NCBI RefSeq assembly: GCF_002614725.1
Contig: NZ_MRZN01000015.1
Span: 1-64,000 of the forward strand
Source of the DNA: Staphylococcus edaphicus
GTDB lineage: Bacteria; Bacillota; Bacilli; Staphylococcales; Staphylococcaceae
Direction of reading: 5' to 3'
Length of the DNA stretch: 64,000 nucleotides
The position numbers and the translations under genes are program-made. This document shows positions 37,778-49,004 of the stretch, one piece after another (the stretch's first letter is position 1; each line of letters starts with the position of its first letter). The notes under the pieces were generated by a model. That model made no database searches. It had not been told where the DNA came from and saw only the letters and a program-made list of their open reading frames with translations.

Positions 37778-39025
37778 CTAGAAAGATTGCAATCTTTCTG
37801 CTTCGTCATGCCAAGTATCATTACTTGGTTCTAATTCTAATAATTGGTTTAAAATTACTTTGGCTTGTTGTGTTTCTCCAATTTCTACTAAATAGAAATA
37901 ATAATCACTTAAAAATGCGGATTGTGATTGCAGGGTATTATATGCTAATTCAAAGAAATGTTGTGCTTCTCTATCGCGTTCTTCTTGGCCAAGTGCGTAG
38001 GCGAGATGCCACATAAATACAGGATCTAAATCTTCTTCATCTACATATTGAAGTAATCCTATTAGTGATTCATAATCTTCTTCTTGTCTATATAAATCAC
38101 TTAGTATCAACAATGGCTCCTGATATGCATTATCGACTTCTAATGCTTGGATGAGTAATTGTACACCTTCATTTGCATCACCATGCTCAATTTGTATCGT
38201 ACCTGTAGAAACCATTAATTCTTTATAAAACTGCGTTAATCTTAATCCTTCTTTACCTATTTCTATTGCATCAGCATGGTTATGTTCATTTTCATATAAT
38301 TGCTGTAAATAAAAATAGGCTTGTAAGAAATCAGGGTCTTTTGATAATAATGTTTGTACCAACTTGATTGCTTCTTGAGTAAGTTCATTTTTTTCATAAG
38401 CGATTGCTTTTTTGAAATAATCTTCGGAATCCATTTCGTCTTCATTAATTTCATCAAACATTTTGATAGCATCACTGTAGTTTCCGCTTTGTAAACTACA
38501 GTCAGCTAAACGAGAAAATAAATTCACACCGTTGACTTCATATTCTCCTGTTTCAAGAACGGTTTCGTATTCAGAAGTAGCTCTTAAATATTGCCCATCG
38601 AAGTACAATAACTCTGCTAATGCGTAATGAATAATCGGATCGTTTGGTTCAATATCTATAGCTTCATCAAGTTTACTAATTGCTACTTCAAGCATATTTA
38701 ATTGTTGATAAAGATCAGCTTCTAACATTAATCTTTCGGTAGATATTTCCACTTCGTTCAGATATTCTAATGCTTCATCGGTATGGTTCTCAGACATTAA
38801 TCCTTCAATGAAATAGATTAAAAGTTCACTTTCATCAGGATATTTGTGGTAAAGCGTACGGAACACTTCTAAGCCTTGTGGCATTAAACCATAGTTATAT
38901 AACGTTTCACCTAGTATGAATAAAGCATCGTCCTTAGGAGAGCTTAATGCATCATTTACACGTGTGTCTAAGTTATCTAATTTTTGTAAGTTGATATCAT
39001 CTATGAGTTTATAGATATCTTCCAT
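37778..39025 (-). CDS. ypiA: Tetratricopeptide-repeat protein (YpiA type)
   Basis: This 415-residue acidic cytoplasmic protein is made almost wholly of TPR-like helical pairs. Examples are ALFILGETLYNYGLMPQGLE, LEVAISKLDEAIDIEPNDPI, HYALAELLYFDGQYLRATSE and VNLFSRLADCSLQSGNYSDA. TPR arrays are protein-binding platforms; the partners are not known. It follows aroA by 4 bp, the same junction as in B. subtilis (aroE-ypiA), and is followed by ypiB. Confidence 0.88.
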   Translation of the reverse strand: MEDIYKLIDDINLQKLDNLDTRVNDALSSPKDDALFILGETLYNYGLMPQGLEVFRTLYHKYPDESELLIYFIEGLMSENHTDEALEYLNEVEISTERLMLEADLYQQLNMLEVAISKLDEAIDIEPNDPIIHYALAELLYFDGQYLRATSEYETVLETGEYEVNGVNLFSRLADCSLQSGNYSDAIKMFDEINEDEMDSEDYFKKAIAYEKNELTQEAIKLVQTLLSKDPDFLQAYFYLQQLYENEHNHADAIEIGKEGLRLTQFYKELMVSTGTIQIEHGDANEGVQLLIQALEVDNAYQEPLLILSDLYRQEEDYESLIGLLQYVDEEDLDPVFMWHLAYALGQEERDREAQHFFELAYNTLQSQSAFLSDYYFYLVEIGETQQAKVILNQLLELEPSNDTWHDEAERLQSF

Positions 39026-39029
39026 ACTA

Positions 39030-40328
39030 TTATCCCTCTTTTTCTAATTGTTTTAACTTCGGTAAGAATCCTGGGAAAGAAACATTGACCGCATCAAATT
39101 GCTTAATTGATAATGCCTCATCTGTTAGTAAGGATGCGATAGCTAACATCATGCCAATACGGTGATCAGTAAAGCTGTTAACAGTCGTAGTTTGTTCTAG
39201 TGCCGATGGATGAATGATTAAACCATCATTCGTCGGTTGTAACATAAAGCCTAATAAATTAAGCATATTTGCAGTTGTATCAATGCGATTTGTTTCTTTA
39301 ACTTTAAGTTCTTCTGCTTCTTTTACAATGCTTGTCCCATTAGCTTGGGTGCAAAGTAATGCTATAATCGGTATTTCATCAATCGCTCTAGGTACAAGGT
39401 TTCCATCAATTTGAATTGGTTTCATATCGGGTGAATATTGTACACGAATAGAAGCTGTTGGCTCGGGATGATCAGTTTGATTAAATAATGTTATATTCCC
39501 TTCCATTTGTGTCACGATATCTATAATACCTGAACGTGTGGGGTTAATGCCAACATTGTGTATTGTAATATCACTACCCGGTGTTATCAAGCCAGCAACG
39601 ATAAAATATGCAGCGGATGATATGTCACCAGGTACATGGAAGTCGGATGGTTTGATGTGTTCGATGCCTCGACTTGGCATTTCAATGGCTTGATCTGTTA
39701 CCGAAATGGGAATGTTGAAATGTTCAAACATGGTTTCGGTATGATTACGCGTTGTGTCTAATTCTTTGATTGTTGTAGGTTCACTGGCAAACAGACTGGC
39801 AAACAGAATAGCACTTTTAACCTGAGCACTTGCTACTTCCATCTCATATGTAATTCCTTTAATCGAAGCAGGTTTAATAATAAGTGGCGTATAATTATCA
39901 TTGATACCAGTGATATTTGCATTCATACGTTCCAAAGGCTTCATTATTCTATCCATTGGTCTTTTGCCAATAGATTCATCTCCAGATAAAACCGTTTCGA
40001 TGCCAAGCCCACACAATAATCCAGCAACTAAACGTGTCGTTGTACCGGAATTTCCTGTATACAATACTTGATGTGGTGTCTTGAAATGTTTATACCCAGG
40101 TGAATCAATTGATATTTTATCTTCACTCACCTCAATTTGAACACCTAATAGTTTGAAAATTTCAACTGTACGAAGACAATCTTCACCTAGAAGCGGTTTG
40201 TAAATAGTTGACTTACCACTAGCTAGAGAACCTAAGATAATGGCTCTGTGTGTCATTGATTTATCGCCAGGTACTTCGATTTCCCCAACTAATGGTCCAT
40301 TGATTTCTACTAATTTTGTTTTTGACAA
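39030..40328 (-). CDS. aroA: 3-phosphoshikimate 1-carboxyvinyltransferase (EPSP synthase)
   Basis: AroA makes EPSP from shikimate-3-phosphate and PEP, step six of the shikimate pathway. The 432-residue protein has [63 protein letters not shown] residues (here [15 protein letters not shown]) and [13 protein letters not shown]. The sequence is of the class II type typical of Gram-positives, often less glyphosate sensitive. It appears to start at TTG 40328, eight bases after AGGTG. It is 11 bp after aroB and begins the run into ypiA. Confidence 0.96.
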   Translation of the reverse strand: MSKTKLVEINGPLVGEIEVPGDKSMTHRAIILGSLASGKSTIYKPLLGEDCLRTVEIFKLLGVQIEVSEDKISIDSPGYKHFKTPHQVLYTGNSGTTTRLVAGLLCGLGIETVLSGDESIGKRPMDRIMKPLERMNANITGINDNYTPLIIKPASIKGITYEMEVASAQVKSAILFASLFASEPTTIKELDTTRNHTETMFEHFNIPISVTDQAIEMPSRGIEHIKPSDFHVPGDISSAAYFIVAGLITPGSDITIHNVGINPTRSGIIDIVTQMEGNITLFNQTDHPEPTASIRVQYSPDMKPIQIDGNLVPRAIDEIPIIALLCTQANGTSIVKEAEELKVKETNRIDTTANMLNLLGFMLQPTNDGLIIHPSALEQTTTVNSFTDHRIGMMLAIASLLTDEALSIKQFDAVNVSFPGFLPKLKQLEKEG

Positions 40329-40339
40329 TATTCAAGCAC

Positions 40340-41407
40340 CTACTTTTTAAAATATGTTATGAATGCCTCGAAAGCCTGTGAAAGTACGGCTTTGTCTACA
40401 TGTTTCACCTGTGGATCTCCAATTGCATTTAAAAGTACCATTTGAACGCCTGTTTGGTTATTTTTTTTATCTTTTAACATTAATTGATACAAGGATTCAA
40501 ATTCAAATGATTGGATAGTGTCCAAAGGATAATTTAATGATTTTAAATACTGAATATAATGCAAAATATCGTAATTGGTGTTTAATAATATATTAGAGAC
40601 AATAAATTGATAAATGATACCAATCATTACTGCGTGACCATGTGGAATCTTAAATTGATATTCAACAGCATGGCCAAAAGTATGTCCTAAATTAAGATAT
40701 TTGCGTACATTAGATTCTTTTTCATCTTGAACTATAATATTTAACTTTGTTTCTATACCTTTAAACAGATAATATTCGATGTCCTTTAAAGAAGCGAGTG
40801 CTTGTTCGTTAGGATATTGCGCTTCTATATTTTTAACTGATGCAATATCGTTTAATAAAGCATGTTTATATACTTCAGCATAGCCACTTAAAATTTCAGT
40901 ATAAGGCAACGTATTTAAAAAATTGAGATCATAAATGACTGCTTTGGGTCTATAAAAAGCCCCGATCAAATTTTTACCATGCTTTGAATTTATACCGACT
41001 TTTCCACCAACGCTTGAATCATGTGCCAATATAGTTGTTGGTACCTGTATGAAATCAACGCCTCTTAATAAAGTTGAAGCTAAAAATCCTGTGAAATCTC
41101 CAGTAGCTCCCCCACCAATTGCAACTAAGCATGTGTTTCGTGTTAATTGTTCTGCCAGTAGTTTTTCAATGATTTTTTCATAATAAGATAAAGTTTTTGT
41201 TGTTTCCCCAGAAGGAATGACAAGTTTATGTGCTTTATTTTCAGTAGTGATAAAATCTAACGTTTCATGCCAATCATTATAGACATGCTCATCAACAACG
41301 AGTACCACATCTTGATAGTCTTTGATAAAGGGATGCAATTGATCTAATGCTTGATGTTCTACAATAATTGGATAATTATTAGATTGATAAGTAGTTTCTA
41401 ATTTCAT
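40340..41407 (-). CDS. aroB: 3-dehydroquinate synthase
   Basis: AroB closes DAHP into 3-dehydroquinate, step two of the shikimate pathway, using NAD and a divalent metal. The 355-residue protein has the NAD loop [49 protein letters not shown], and the metal His in [12 protein letters not shown] and [10 protein letters not shown]. It lies between aroC (38 bp) and aroA (11 bp). Confidence 0.96.
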   Translation of the reverse strand: MKLETTYQSNNYPIIVEHQALDQLHPFIKDYQDVVLVVDEHVYNDWHETLDFITTENKAHKLVIPSGETTKTLSYYEKIIEKLLAEQLTRNTCLVAIGGGATGDFTGFLASTLLRGVDFIQVPTTILAHDSSVGGKVGINSKHGKNLIGAFYRPKAVIYDLNFLNTLPYTEILSGYAEVYKHALLNDIASVKNIEAQYPNEQALASLKDIEYYLFKGIETKLNIIVQDEKESNVRKYLNLGHTFGHAVEYQFKIPHGHAVMIGIIYQFIVSNILLNTNYDILHYIQYLKSLNYPLDTIQSFEFESLYQLMLKDKKNNQTGVQMVLLNAIGDPQVKHVDKAVLSQAFEAFITYFKK

Positions 41408-41445
41408 GTTATCACCTGATTATTCCATAATATTTTGATCACTAT

Positions 41446-42612
41446 TTAATATTCGATGTTTAATAAGCGACGCTCTTCAATTTGCGCTTGTAGTTGTTCT
41501 ATATGGTTGCATTGGAATTCTTCAAGCAATGCTTTCGCTAATTCAAAGGCAACTACATTTTCAACTACTACACTTGCTGCGGGTACAGCACAACTATCGG
41601 AACGTTCAATAGAAGCTTTAAACGGTTCTTTGGTATTAATATCTACAGAATTTAATGGCTTGTATAATGTTGGGATGGGTTTCATTACACCATTTACAAT
41701 GATTGGCATACCATTAGACATGCCTCCTTCGAAACCGCCTAAATGGTTTGAACCTCTGTAATATCCATTTGTAGTATCGTATAATATTTCATCTTGAATT
41801 TCACTGCCTGGTTTTTCAGCAGCTTTAAAACCTTCGCCAAAGCTAACACCTTTAAATGCATTGATACTAACAACACCCTGAGCAATTCTGCCATCTAGTT
41901 TACGATCATAATGTACATAACTACCTATGCCTACTGGAACTCCTTCAATGATAGTCTGTACCACACCTCCGATTGTATCACCTGCTTTTTTAGCGTCATC
42001 AATCTTATCACGCATCGTTTGTGCTATTTCATCATTAACAACGCGCACGTCATTCTTATCTATATTTGATTTAATTGTTTCAAGGTCATATTCGATATCG
42101 TCTTTAATGCCGCCAATTTCCACTACTCTACTGTAAAAATGAATGTTTAATTGTTTTAAGAGTATTTTTGAAACTGCGCCAACAGCAACACGAGCCGCTG
42201 TTTCTCTTGCAGATGATCTTTCTAACACATTTCTTAAATCTCTGTGATTGTATTTCATACCTCCAATTAAGTCTGCGTGGCCAGGACGAGGTTTAGTAAT
42301 AACACGTTTCATATTATCTTGGTCTTCTTCACTGATAGGATCCGCACCCATGATTTTCTTCCAATGTGTAAAGTCGTCATTTGTAACAATTAAAGTAATG
42401 GGGCTGCCTAGCGTGTACCCATTTCTTACACCTGAAACTATTTCTACAGCATCTTTTTCAATTTGCATACGGCGACCACGACCATAGCCTCCCTGTCTTT
42501 TAAACATTTCCTCGTTTATCTCAGCTACATTAATTTCTAAATTAGCTGGCACACCTTCAATAATGACTGTTAACTGTGGTCCATGTGACTCACCAGAAGT
42601 TAAATATCTCAT
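41446..42612 (-). CDS. aroC: Chorismate synthase
   Basis: AroC eliminates phosphate from EPSP to make chorismate, with reduced FMN. The 388-residue protein begins [20 protein letters not shown] and has [11 protein letters not shown], the RPGHADL loop, and [20 protein letters not shown] and [15 protein letters not shown]. It is the first of the aroC-aroB-aroA block. Chorismate also feeds menaquinone, whose side-chain genes lie just upstream. An AGTGGGT site precedes the ATG. Confidence 0.97.
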   Translation of the reverse strand: MRYLTSGESHGPQLTVIIEGVPANLEINVAEINEEMFKRQGGYGRGRRMQIEKDAVEIVSGVRNGYTLGSPITLIVTNDDFTHWKKIMGADPISEEDQDNMKRVITKPRPGHADLIGGMKYNHRDLRNVLERSSARETAARVAVGAVSKILLKQLNIHFYSRVVEIGGIKDDIEYDLETIKSNIDKNDVRVVNDEIAQTMRDKIDDAKKAGDTIGGVVQTIIEGVPVGIGSYVHYDRKLDGRIAQGVVSINAFKGVSFGEGFKAAEKPGSEIQDEILYDTTNGYYRGSNHLGGFEGGMSNGMPIIVNGVMKPIPTLYKPLNSVDINTKEPFKASIERSDSCAVPAASVVVENVVAFELAKALLEEFQCNHIEQLQAQIEERRLLNIEY

Positions 42613-42838
42613 ACTTTACCCACTCCGTTCTTTAGTACTTTAAATTAATATATGCTCTATATCTTATCATATTCATTTGTTCAAATTAACAGTAAAATAA
42701 TAAAAGATGAACATTAATAAAATTTATTTCAAATATCATTATTTACTAGTGTAACACTTGCGCTAAACGAATTATATTAAATCTAGTCCGTTATATATGA
42801 ACTGATATAAAATTATTGCTTTTAATTTAGCGAACAAA

Positions 42839-42872
42839 AAAACTGATTAGATACTGTAATCTAATCAGTTTA
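42839..42872 (-). terminator. Terminator after ndk
   Basis: AACTGATTAG (42841-42850) pairs with CTAATCAGTT (42861-42870), extended by flanking A/T pairs; TTTTTTTG follows on the minus strand. The remainder of the 283-bp gap before aroC shows nothing I can name. Confidence 0.85.
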
Positions 42873-42895
42873 AAAATCGTATTTATTAATAAATA

Positions 42896-43345
42896 TTATT
42901 CGTATAACCAAGGTTCTCTTGGTTCGGTATATTCGCTTAATTCTTCTGTATTAAACCATAGATTGATTTCTTTATTGGCTGATTCAACTGAGTCAGAGCC
43001 ATGAATAATGTTTCGTCCTACTGTTAAGCCTAAATCTCCTCTAATCGTACCTGGTGTTGCTTCAGATGGGTTAGTTTTACCAATAATATGTCGAGCTACA
43101 TGAACAGCATCTTCGCCTTCTACGACCATCGCAAACACTGGTGCAGAAGTAATAAAACTAATTAAATGTTTATAGAACGGTTTATCGGTATGTTCTGCAT
43201 AATGCGCTTCTGCGAGTGATTGCGGTACAGTCATTAACTTACCGCCAACTAGTTTTAGTCCTTTTCTTTCAATTCGAGAAATAATTTCCCCTATTAAATT
43301 TCTTTGTACTGCATCTGGTTTAATCATTAGAAATGTTCTTTCCAT
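42896..43345 (-). CDS. ndk: Nucleoside diphosphate kinase
   Basis: Ndk balances NTP and dNTP pools by phosphate transfer through a histidine. The 149-residue protein has [53 protein letters not shown] and the catalytic His in [12 protein letters not shown]. The true start is the ATG at 43345 after GGGGGAG; the longer frame to 43408 lacks a ribosome site. It follows hepT, as in B. subtilis. Confidence 0.97.
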   Translation of the reverse strand: MERTFLMIKPDAVQRNLIGEIISRIERKGLKLVGGKLMTVPQSLAEAHYAEHTDKPFYKHLISFITSAPVFAMVVEGEDAVHVARHIIGKTNPSEATPGTIRGDLGLTVGRNIIHGSDSVESANKEINLWFNTEELSEYTEPREPWLYE

Positions 43346-43494
43346 TATATGTGTCTCCCCCTGTTTGTTATGTATCGTTGTACTTATAATAAGTAATATA
43401 AAGTACACAAATATGCATCAAAATCAAAATGTGTTTTGAATCACATTAACATATTAACAGGTTATTAAAGCGCTTTCAATGGTTTTCACATAAG

Positions 43495-44448
43495 TTACAC
43501 ATTTCTTTTGCCGACTTTTTTTATTAATTTTTTAAATAATGGTTTTGAATCTTCATTTTCTAGCTCGTCAATTAAACGCAATGCTTTATGCAAGTATTTA
43601 TCACTAATTTCTTGCGCATGTGTGATAACGTCAGAATTTCTAATTTGATTAATCAATTTAATGAATGTCTCATGACTAGTATCAGGACTTAATTGTTGAA
43701 TTTGTTGTTTGAACGTGTCATTATTTCTCATTTCAAGAAGTACTGGCAAGGTTAAATGACCATTCATTAAATCACTACCAACAGGTTTACCTAATTTTTT
43801 CTCTGTACTTGTAAAATCTAATATATCATCTACAATTTGAAAACTCATACCTATATAATGGCCAATCATTTTTAAATTATGGATTGTTTTTTTATCAGCA
43901 CCAGAAGTAATTGCTCCTACTTCTGTGGATAATTGTATTAACAATGCCGTTTTTCGATTTATACGGCGCAAGTAATTCGTTATGGTTTGATGTCCATTAA
44001 ATTGATCCTGAAACTGATATAGTTCGCCCATGCATACTTCTACAATGGCACTAGATATAACAGCGTGTACACGATTAGCTTCAATATTAGAAATATGTTC
44101 AAGTCCTCGAGCAAGTAAGAAATTACCAGTGAGTATGGCTGTGTTTTGATCCCATTTTTTAGAGATAGTTAGACTACCTCTACGTTTATCACTTTTATCT
44201 ATAACATCATCATGCACTAAGGTGGCCATATGAATTAATTCTAAGGCAACTGCGACACGATAAACGTCTTCATTCATTTCTTTGCCAAATTGGCTACTTA
44301 AAATTACGAACGCAGGTCTAACACGCTTACCACCTGAAGAAAATAAATGGTGTGAAGCAGCCTCAAGTACTTTATCATTACTTTTAATAGATAGTTCTAA
44401 TCGTTTTTCTATTTTTTTAATTTCATTATTCATATTTAACTTTGACAC
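43495..44448 (-). CDS. hepT: Heptaprenyl diphosphate synthase component II
   Basis: HepT is the catalytic subunit that, with HepS, builds the menaquinone isoprenoid tail. The protein of about 317 residues has both aspartate-rich motifs: first DDxxD in ATLVHDDVIDKSDKRRG and second DDILD in IVDDILDFTSTEKKLG, plus GGKRVRPAFV and GNFLLARG. The start is GTG at 44448 with AAAGGTGA five bases upstream, giving MSKLNMNNEIKK as in S. aureus; the ATG at 44472 is less likely. It follows menG. Confidence 0.94.
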   Translation of the reverse strand: MSKLNMNNEIKKIEKRLELSIKSNDKVLEAASHHLFSSGGKRVRPAFVILSSQFGKEMNEDVYRVAVALELIHMATLVHDDVIDKSDKRRGSLTISKKWDQNTAILTGNFLLARGLEHISNIEANRVHAVISSAIVEVCMGELYQFQDQFNGHQTITNYLRRINRKTALLIQLSTEVGAITSGADKKTIHNLKMIGHYIGMSFQIVDDILDFTSTEKKLGKPVGSDLMNGHLTLPVLLEMRNNDTFKQQIQQLSPDTSHETFIKLINQIRNSDVITHAQEISDKYLHKALRLIDELENEDSKPLFKKLIKKVGKRNV

Positions 44449-44474
44449 GCTAATCACCTTTGGTTGATTCATTT

Positions 44475-45176
44475 TTATTTATAGCCAAGGTGCATTGCTG
44501 CAACGCCACCTGTGAAGCTACGGATTTTAACATTACTGAAACCTGCTTGATTAAATAAGCGTTTTAATTTTTCTTTATCCGGAAAATCAAACGTTGATTG
44601 TTGTAACCATTCATACTCATCTTTTGATTTCGCAAAGATTTTTCCGAAAATTGGCATTACGAACTTAAAATAAAGTTTATAACATTGTTTAAATACAGGT
44701 GTTGTAGGTTGGCTTGTTTCTAGGCAAACAATCATACCACCGGGTTTAAGAACCCTATTTAATTCTTTCAATGTTGCTAGATAATCAGGCACGTTTCTTA
44801 AACCGAAACCAATTGTGACATAATCGAACTCGTTGTCTTCAAATGGCAAATTCATTGCATCACCATGTACAAGTTTAATATTTTGCATATCACTTGTTTT
44901 ATGTTTACCTACTTCCAACATATTTTCACTGAAATCAACACCGATAACTTCGCCAGTTGGCCCAACTGCTTTACTTAATGAGATTGTCCAATCAGCAGTA
45001 CCACAACAAACGTCTAAAGCTTTTGATCCTGGTGTCACATTCATTTCTTTCATAACGCGCTTTCTCCATGTTTTATGTTGTTCGAAGCTTATGATGTTAT
45101 TAAGGCGGTCATATTTTCCAGAAATATTTTGAAAAACATCATGAACTTGTTCTTTTTTTGCTTTATTATCTGCCAT
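44475..45176 (-). CDS. menG: Demethylmenaquinone methyltransferase
   Basis: MenG (UbiE family) methylates demethylmenaquinone to menaquinone with AdoMet. The 233-residue protein begins [20 protein letters not shown] and has the AdoMet loop [42 protein letters not shown] and [15 protein letters not shown]. It lies 1 bp after hepS and 26 bp before the hepT start, so the three are one operon for the last steps of menaquinone synthesis. Confidence 0.96.
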   Translation of the reverse strand: MADNKAKKEQVHDVFQNISGKYDRLNNIISFEQHKTWRKRVMKEMNVTPGSKALDVCCGTADWTISLSKAVGPTGEVIGVDFSENMLEVGKHKTSDMQNIKLVHGDAMNLPFEDNEFDYVTIGFGLRNVPDYLATLKELNRVLKPGGMIVCLETSQPTTPVFKQCYKLYFKFVMPIFGKIFAKSKDEYEWLQQSTFDFPDKEKLKRLFNQAGFSNVKIRSFTGGVAAMHLGYK

Positions 45177-45177
45177 A

Positions 45178-45750
45178 TTAATTACCTCTTTTTGAATGAA
45201 TTTCAGTTTTTATTTGATCTAAAAATGACGCTAACACTTCTTTAGAATATTTGCTTAAGTAAGAAGGGTGATTATCGCTTAAATTGTCTAATAGTTTATC
45301 GTTGATAAAAGCTGTATTAGCATTTGAAGCAAATCGATTTATCGTAATTAGAGGAAACGTATTTTCTATTTTTAATATATATTGTCCAATATCATTGATA
45401 TCTATCGTTTCATGATGAATGGAAGATTTCATTTCATTTACTTCTACAATAGCTGTGCTAATCTCTTTTTGATAAGCTGAATCATTTAAATTAGCTAATA
45501 ATGTATAAAAATGTGCACTTAACAAGTCACCGATTAAAATAGATTTTTTAGACGATAAATTGGTAGAAACTTCGTCTAAGTGACGCATCGCTGTATCTAT
45601 TGTGAGGCAAGCCAACTTAGCTTCTTGTGGGATATCATAAGAATCAAGAATTTGTGCCAACGCTTTATTTATATATATTGATTCATAATGATTTACACCG
45701 CGAAGCCGCTGTGTAATCTGTGTTTCTAATATGTTTAATGTCGTTTCCAT
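45178..45750 (-). CDS. hepS: Heptaprenyl diphosphate synthase component I
   Basis: HepS is the smaller, non-catalytic subunit needed by HepT. The protein of about 190 residues is weakly conserved but has the family's helical pattern with [17 protein letters not shown] and [19 protein letters not shown]. Identity rests strongly on the hepS-menG-hepT arrangement. The ATG at 45750 has GAGGTG five or six bases upstream and is preferred over the GTG two codons earlier, which overlaps that site. Confidence 0.9.
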   Translation of the reverse strand: METTLNILETQITQRLRGVNHYESIYINKALAQILDSYDIPQEAKLACLTIDTAMRHLDEVSTNLSSKKSILIGDLLSAHFYTLLANLNDSAYQKEISTAIVEVNEMKSSIHHETIDINDIGQYILKIENTFPLITINRFASNANTAFINDKLLDNLSDNHPSYLSKYSKEVLASFLDQIKTEIHSKRGN

Positions 45751-46061
45751 GTTCACACCTCACGTTATTATCCATATACATATTAACATTATATTGAGAA
45801 AAATAAAATCAACGAAAATCAAAGTCATATATATTCATGTGTTATGTATGTAATAAACTCAATTTATATGGAATTGAGTTATAGTTAATTGTTTGATTCA
45901 TATGTAATTCTTATCCATAGTCCATAATGGACGAATAAGTTCATAAAGCAACTATCTCGAATGATATCATACATTGATATGCTTATAGTTGGTTATATTT
46001 GATTATTTATCAAATAAAAAAGAAAAAGCCCCTTTAAAAGGGCTTCACTTTGAGTAAAGAA
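45751..46061. other. 311-bp gap between hepS and hup, with dyads
   Basis: Besides the hup terminator at its right end, this gap contains a perfect 9-bp hairpin, AACTCAATT (45856-45864) with AATTGAGTT (45872-45880), and a weaker TCCAT...ATGGA dyad at about 45917-45932. Both lie upstream of hepS on its coding strand and could be regulatory. No reading frame is credible. Confidence 0.5.
46025..46045 (-). terminator. Terminator after hup
   Basis: AAGCCC (about 46026-46031) pairs with GGGCTT (about 46040-46045) with inner CTTT/AAAG pairs; on the minus strand TTTTTCTTTTTT follows. Confidence 0.85.
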
Positions 46062-46334
46062 TTATTTTACTGCATCTTTTAAAGCTTTACCAGCTTTGAA
46101 TGCTGGAACTTTGCTTGCAGGGATATCAATTTCTTTACCAGTTTGAGGGTTACGGCCTTTACGAGCAGCACGTTCGCGTACTTCGAAGTTACCGAATCCA
46201 ATTAATTGTACTTTTTCACCTTTAGAAAGTGATGATTGAATTGATTCGAATACTGCATCTACAGCTAAACCAGCTTCTTTTTTAGTTAAATCCGCTTGTT
46301 CTGCTACAGCATTAATTAAATCTGTCTTGTTCAT
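46062..46334 (-). CDS. hup: DNA-binding protein HU
   Basis: HU bends and compacts DNA. The 90-residue protein has [20 protein letters not shown], the core [20 protein letters not shown] with the beta-arm residues [12 protein letters not shown], and the C-terminal [15 protein letters not shown]. It has a very strong ribosome site (GGGGAGGTGA), consistent with abundant expression, and its own terminator. It is the usual single HU of staphylococci. Confidence 0.97.
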   Translation of the reverse strand: MNKTDLINAVAEQADLTKKEAGLAVDAVFESIQSSLSKGEKVQLIGFGNFEVRERAARKGRNPQTGKEIDIPASKVPAFKAGKALKDAVK

Positions 46335-46502
46335 TATGAATTCACCTCCCCTAGGGTTTATAATGATACTTTATATCATTATGGTATGACTTTAACACAA
46401 CGATTATAGCTACTGCAATGATTTATGTGCAAAAAACGTTGAAATAATAGGATTTTGATAGTAAATCGTTATATATTCTAAAAAAAGTGTAATTATACTA
46501 TG

Positions 46503-47501
46503 TTATTCCGCTTTCTTTCCTCGTCCCATTAAGTCTTTAACGCTTTCATTTACTGGTCTGTTTTCAAATAATACTTTATACAATGCAGTTGTTATTGGCA
46601 TATCGACATTTACTTCATTTGCTAAATGATAAACTGATTTTGTAGTATAGACACCTTCAACAACCATATTCATTTCATTTAAAGCCGTATCAAGTGATTT
46701 GCCTTCACCTAATTTATAACCCAATGTATAATTTCTGGAATGAGTCGATGTACATGTTACGATTAGATCACCAATGCCTCCTAAGCCAAGAAAAGTAATT
46801 GGATCTGCACCTAATTTTTCACCTAACCGACTTATTTCAGCTAAGCCTCTCGTCATCAAAGCAGCTTTTGCATTATCCCCAAATCCCATACCTGAAATGA
46901 CGCCACTTGCAACAGCAATAATATTTTTCAATGCGCCACCAAGTTCAACACCTACAAGGTCTTCATTCGTATATACGCGTAAATAATCATTCATAAATAA
47001 ATCTTGTGTAAGTTTTCGAACGTCTTCTGATTTTGATGAAGCTGCCACAGTTGTAGGTTGTTTTATAACAACTTCTTCCGCATGACTTGGGCCAGACAAG
47101 ACACCAATGCCTGCATTGTGTTCAGGAGCAATGGAATCTTCCAGCATCTCAGATACACGTTTATACGTTTCGTTTTCAATACCTTTCGCTACATGAATGA
47201 ACGTTTTTTTAGATGATAATAAATGATCTATTGTTTTTGCTACTTCTCTCATCGCTTTAGTTGGTAAAGCCATTAAATAAATATCTGCAAAAGCAACAGC
47301 TGTTTCAATATCAAGTGTTGCTTTGATAGATTCATTCAATTTAGCTGTGTTTAAATACTTGCTATTGATATGTTGCTCATTTATTTCATTAACAGTGTTC
47401 GTGTTTTTCCCCCACATTAACACTTGATGCCCATTCTCAGCCAAGACATTTGCTAATGCCGTTCCGAAACTTCCTGTACCAAAGACAGTTACTTTAGACA
47501 T
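46503..47501 (-). CDS. gpsA: NAD(P)-dependent glycerol-3-phosphate dehydrogenase
   Basis: GpsA makes sn-glycerol-3-phosphate from dihydroxyacetone phosphate for phospholipid and teichoic acid synthesis. The 332-residue protein begins [20 protein letters not shown] (NAD loop) and has [11 protein letters not shown], the catalytic Lys in [14 protein letters not shown], and [14 protein letters not shown]. It follows der by 17 bp with a GGAGGGG site. The 168-bp gap to hup contains no clear terminator on the gpsA side. Confidence 0.97.
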   Translation of the reverse strand: MSKVTVFGTGSFGTALANVLAENGHQVLMWGKNTNTVNEINEQHINSKYLNTAKLNESIKATLDIETAVAFADIYLMALPTKAMREVAKTIDHLLSSKKTFIHVAKGIENETYKRVSEMLEDSIAPEHNAGIGVLSGPSHAEEVVIKQPTTVAASSKSEDVRKLTQDLFMNDYLRVYTNEDLVGVELGGALKNIIAVASGVISGMGFGDNAKAALMTRGLAEISRLGEKLGADPITFLGLGGIGDLIVTCTSTHSRNYTLGYKLGEGKSLDTALNEMNMVVEGVYTTKSVYHLANEVNVDMPITTALYKVLFENRPVNESVKDLMGRGKKAE

Positions 47502-47518
47502 GATATCCCCTCCGATAA

Positions 47519-48829
47519 TTAATTTCTTTTTCTAGCTATTATGTGCACGGGCGTACCTTCGAATCCAAATGCAGCTCTAATTTGATTCTCCAAATAACGC
47601 TTATAAGAAAAATGCATTAATTCTACATCGTTTACAAAGACGATAAAAGTCGGTGGCTCTATTGCAACTTGTGTAGCATAAAATACGTTTAAACGACGGC
47701 CCTTATCTGTTGGAGTTGGATTCATCGAAATGGCATCTGTTACTACTTCATTAAGCGTAGAACTTTGTACACGTTTTTTGTGATTTTCACTAGCTTCTTT
47801 AATATATGGGAACAGCGTTCTGAGACGTTGTTTCTCTTTTGCTGAAACAAATGCGATTTCCGCGTAATCCAAGAATTGGAACTCTTTACGTACTTCATCT
47901 TTGAATTTTTTCATAGTGTTTGTTTCTTTGTCTACTGTATCCCACTTATTAACTACGATGACAATCGCTTTTCCTTCTTCGTGTGCATAGCCTGCAACAC
48001 GTTTATCTTGTTCAATGATACCTTGCTCAGCATCAATGACAATAAGAATAACATTTGATCTTTCAATAGCTTTCAATGCACGTAAGACGGAATATTTTTC
48101 AGTATTTTCATATACTTTACCTTTTTTACGCATACCAGCTGTATCGATTAATACATAGTCTTGATCGTCATAGCTATATTCGGTATCTACAGCATCGCGT
48201 GTTGTACCTGCTACATTGGAAACGATAACTCGATCTTCACCTAATATCGCATTTACTAAGCTGGATTTACCCACATTTGGACGTCCGATTATGGATAGTC
48301 TAATTGTATCATCATCGTATGGATCTGGCTCTTCCTCTTTAAAATGTTTAACGACTTCATCTAATAAATCACCGAGGCCTAATCCATGAGAACCAGAAAT
48401 TGGATAAGGATCTCCAAAACCTAGGGAATAGAAATCGTAAATTTCATTTCTCATTTCGGGATTGTCTACTTTATTTACTGCTAAAACTACAGGTTTTTTT
48501 GATTTATATAACATTTGTGCTACCATTTCATCACTTTGAGTTAACCCTTCTCTTACATTAACCATAAAAATGATGACATCAGCTTCATCAATTGCTACTT
48601 CGGCTTGTGCTCTTATTTGAGTTTGAAAAGGCGCATCTCCAATTTCAATACCACCTGTATCAATGATATTAAAATCATGTGTTAACCATTCACCTGATGA
48701 ATAAATTCTATCACGAGTCACACCTGGTGTATCTTCTACAATTGATACACGTTCTCCTACGACTCTGTTAAAAATTGTCGATTTACCAACGTTTGGCCTA
48801 CCAACAATTGCTACTATAGGTTTAGTCAT
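47519..48829 (-). CDS. der: Ribosome-assembly GTPase Der (EngA)
   Basis: Der has two tandem GTPase domains and a KH-like domain and is needed for maturation of the 50S subunit. The first G domain starts [20 protein letters not shown] with DTPGVTRD and NKVD; the second has [27 protein letters not shown] and VNKWD. The C-terminal KH-like part ends in HIIARKRN. The 436-residue protein starts at the ATG at 48829 after GAGAGGAAG; the longer frame to 48916 adds an unsupported leader. It is followed by gpsA. Confidence 0.97.
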   Translation of the reverse strand: MTKPIVAIVGRPNVGKSTIFNRVVGERVSIVEDTPGVTRDRIYSSGEWLTHDFNIIDTGGIEIGDAPFQTQIRAQAEVAIDEADVIIFMVNVREGLTQSDEMVAQMLYKSKKPVVLAVNKVDNPEMRNEIYDFYSLGFGDPYPISGSHGLGLGDLLDEVVKHFKEEEPDPYDDDTIRLSIIGRPNVGKSSLVNAILGEDRVIVSNVAGTTRDAVDTEYSYDDQDYVLIDTAGMRKKGKVYENTEKYSVLRALKAIERSNVILIVIDAEQGIIEQDKRVAGYAHEEGKAIVIVVNKWDTVDKETNTMKKFKDEVRKEFQFLDYAEIAFVSAKEKQRLRTLFPYIKEASENHKKRVQSSTLNEVVTDAISMNPTPTDKGRRLNVFYATQVAIEPPTFIVFVNDVELMHFSYKRYLENQIRAAFGFEGTPVHIIARKRN

Positions 48830-48948
48830 AACTAACTTCCTCTCTTTTTTAATCTCTATAATTCTATCATAAGGGTTAGATAAATAAAAAGAAATATTAA
48901 AACAAAGTGAAGCCAATATAATAACACTACTTTTTATGACAAAAAAAG

Positions 48949-48982
48949 AAATCTTGCCCTAGTTATAATTAGGACAAGATTT
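48949..48982 (-). terminator. Terminator after rpsA
   Basis: AAATCTTGCCCTA (48949-48961) pairs with TAGGACAAGATTT (48970-48982), with one mismatch; on the minus strand CTTTTTTTGTC follows. Confidence 0.85.
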
Positions 48983-49004
48983 AAAGTTGCCATCGTACTT
49001 TGTA

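Noticed and set aside
48830..48916. N-terminal extension of der that looks hydrophobic
   Set aside because: Der starts [10 protein letters not shown] in relatives, and the GAGGAAG site fits the ATG at 48829.
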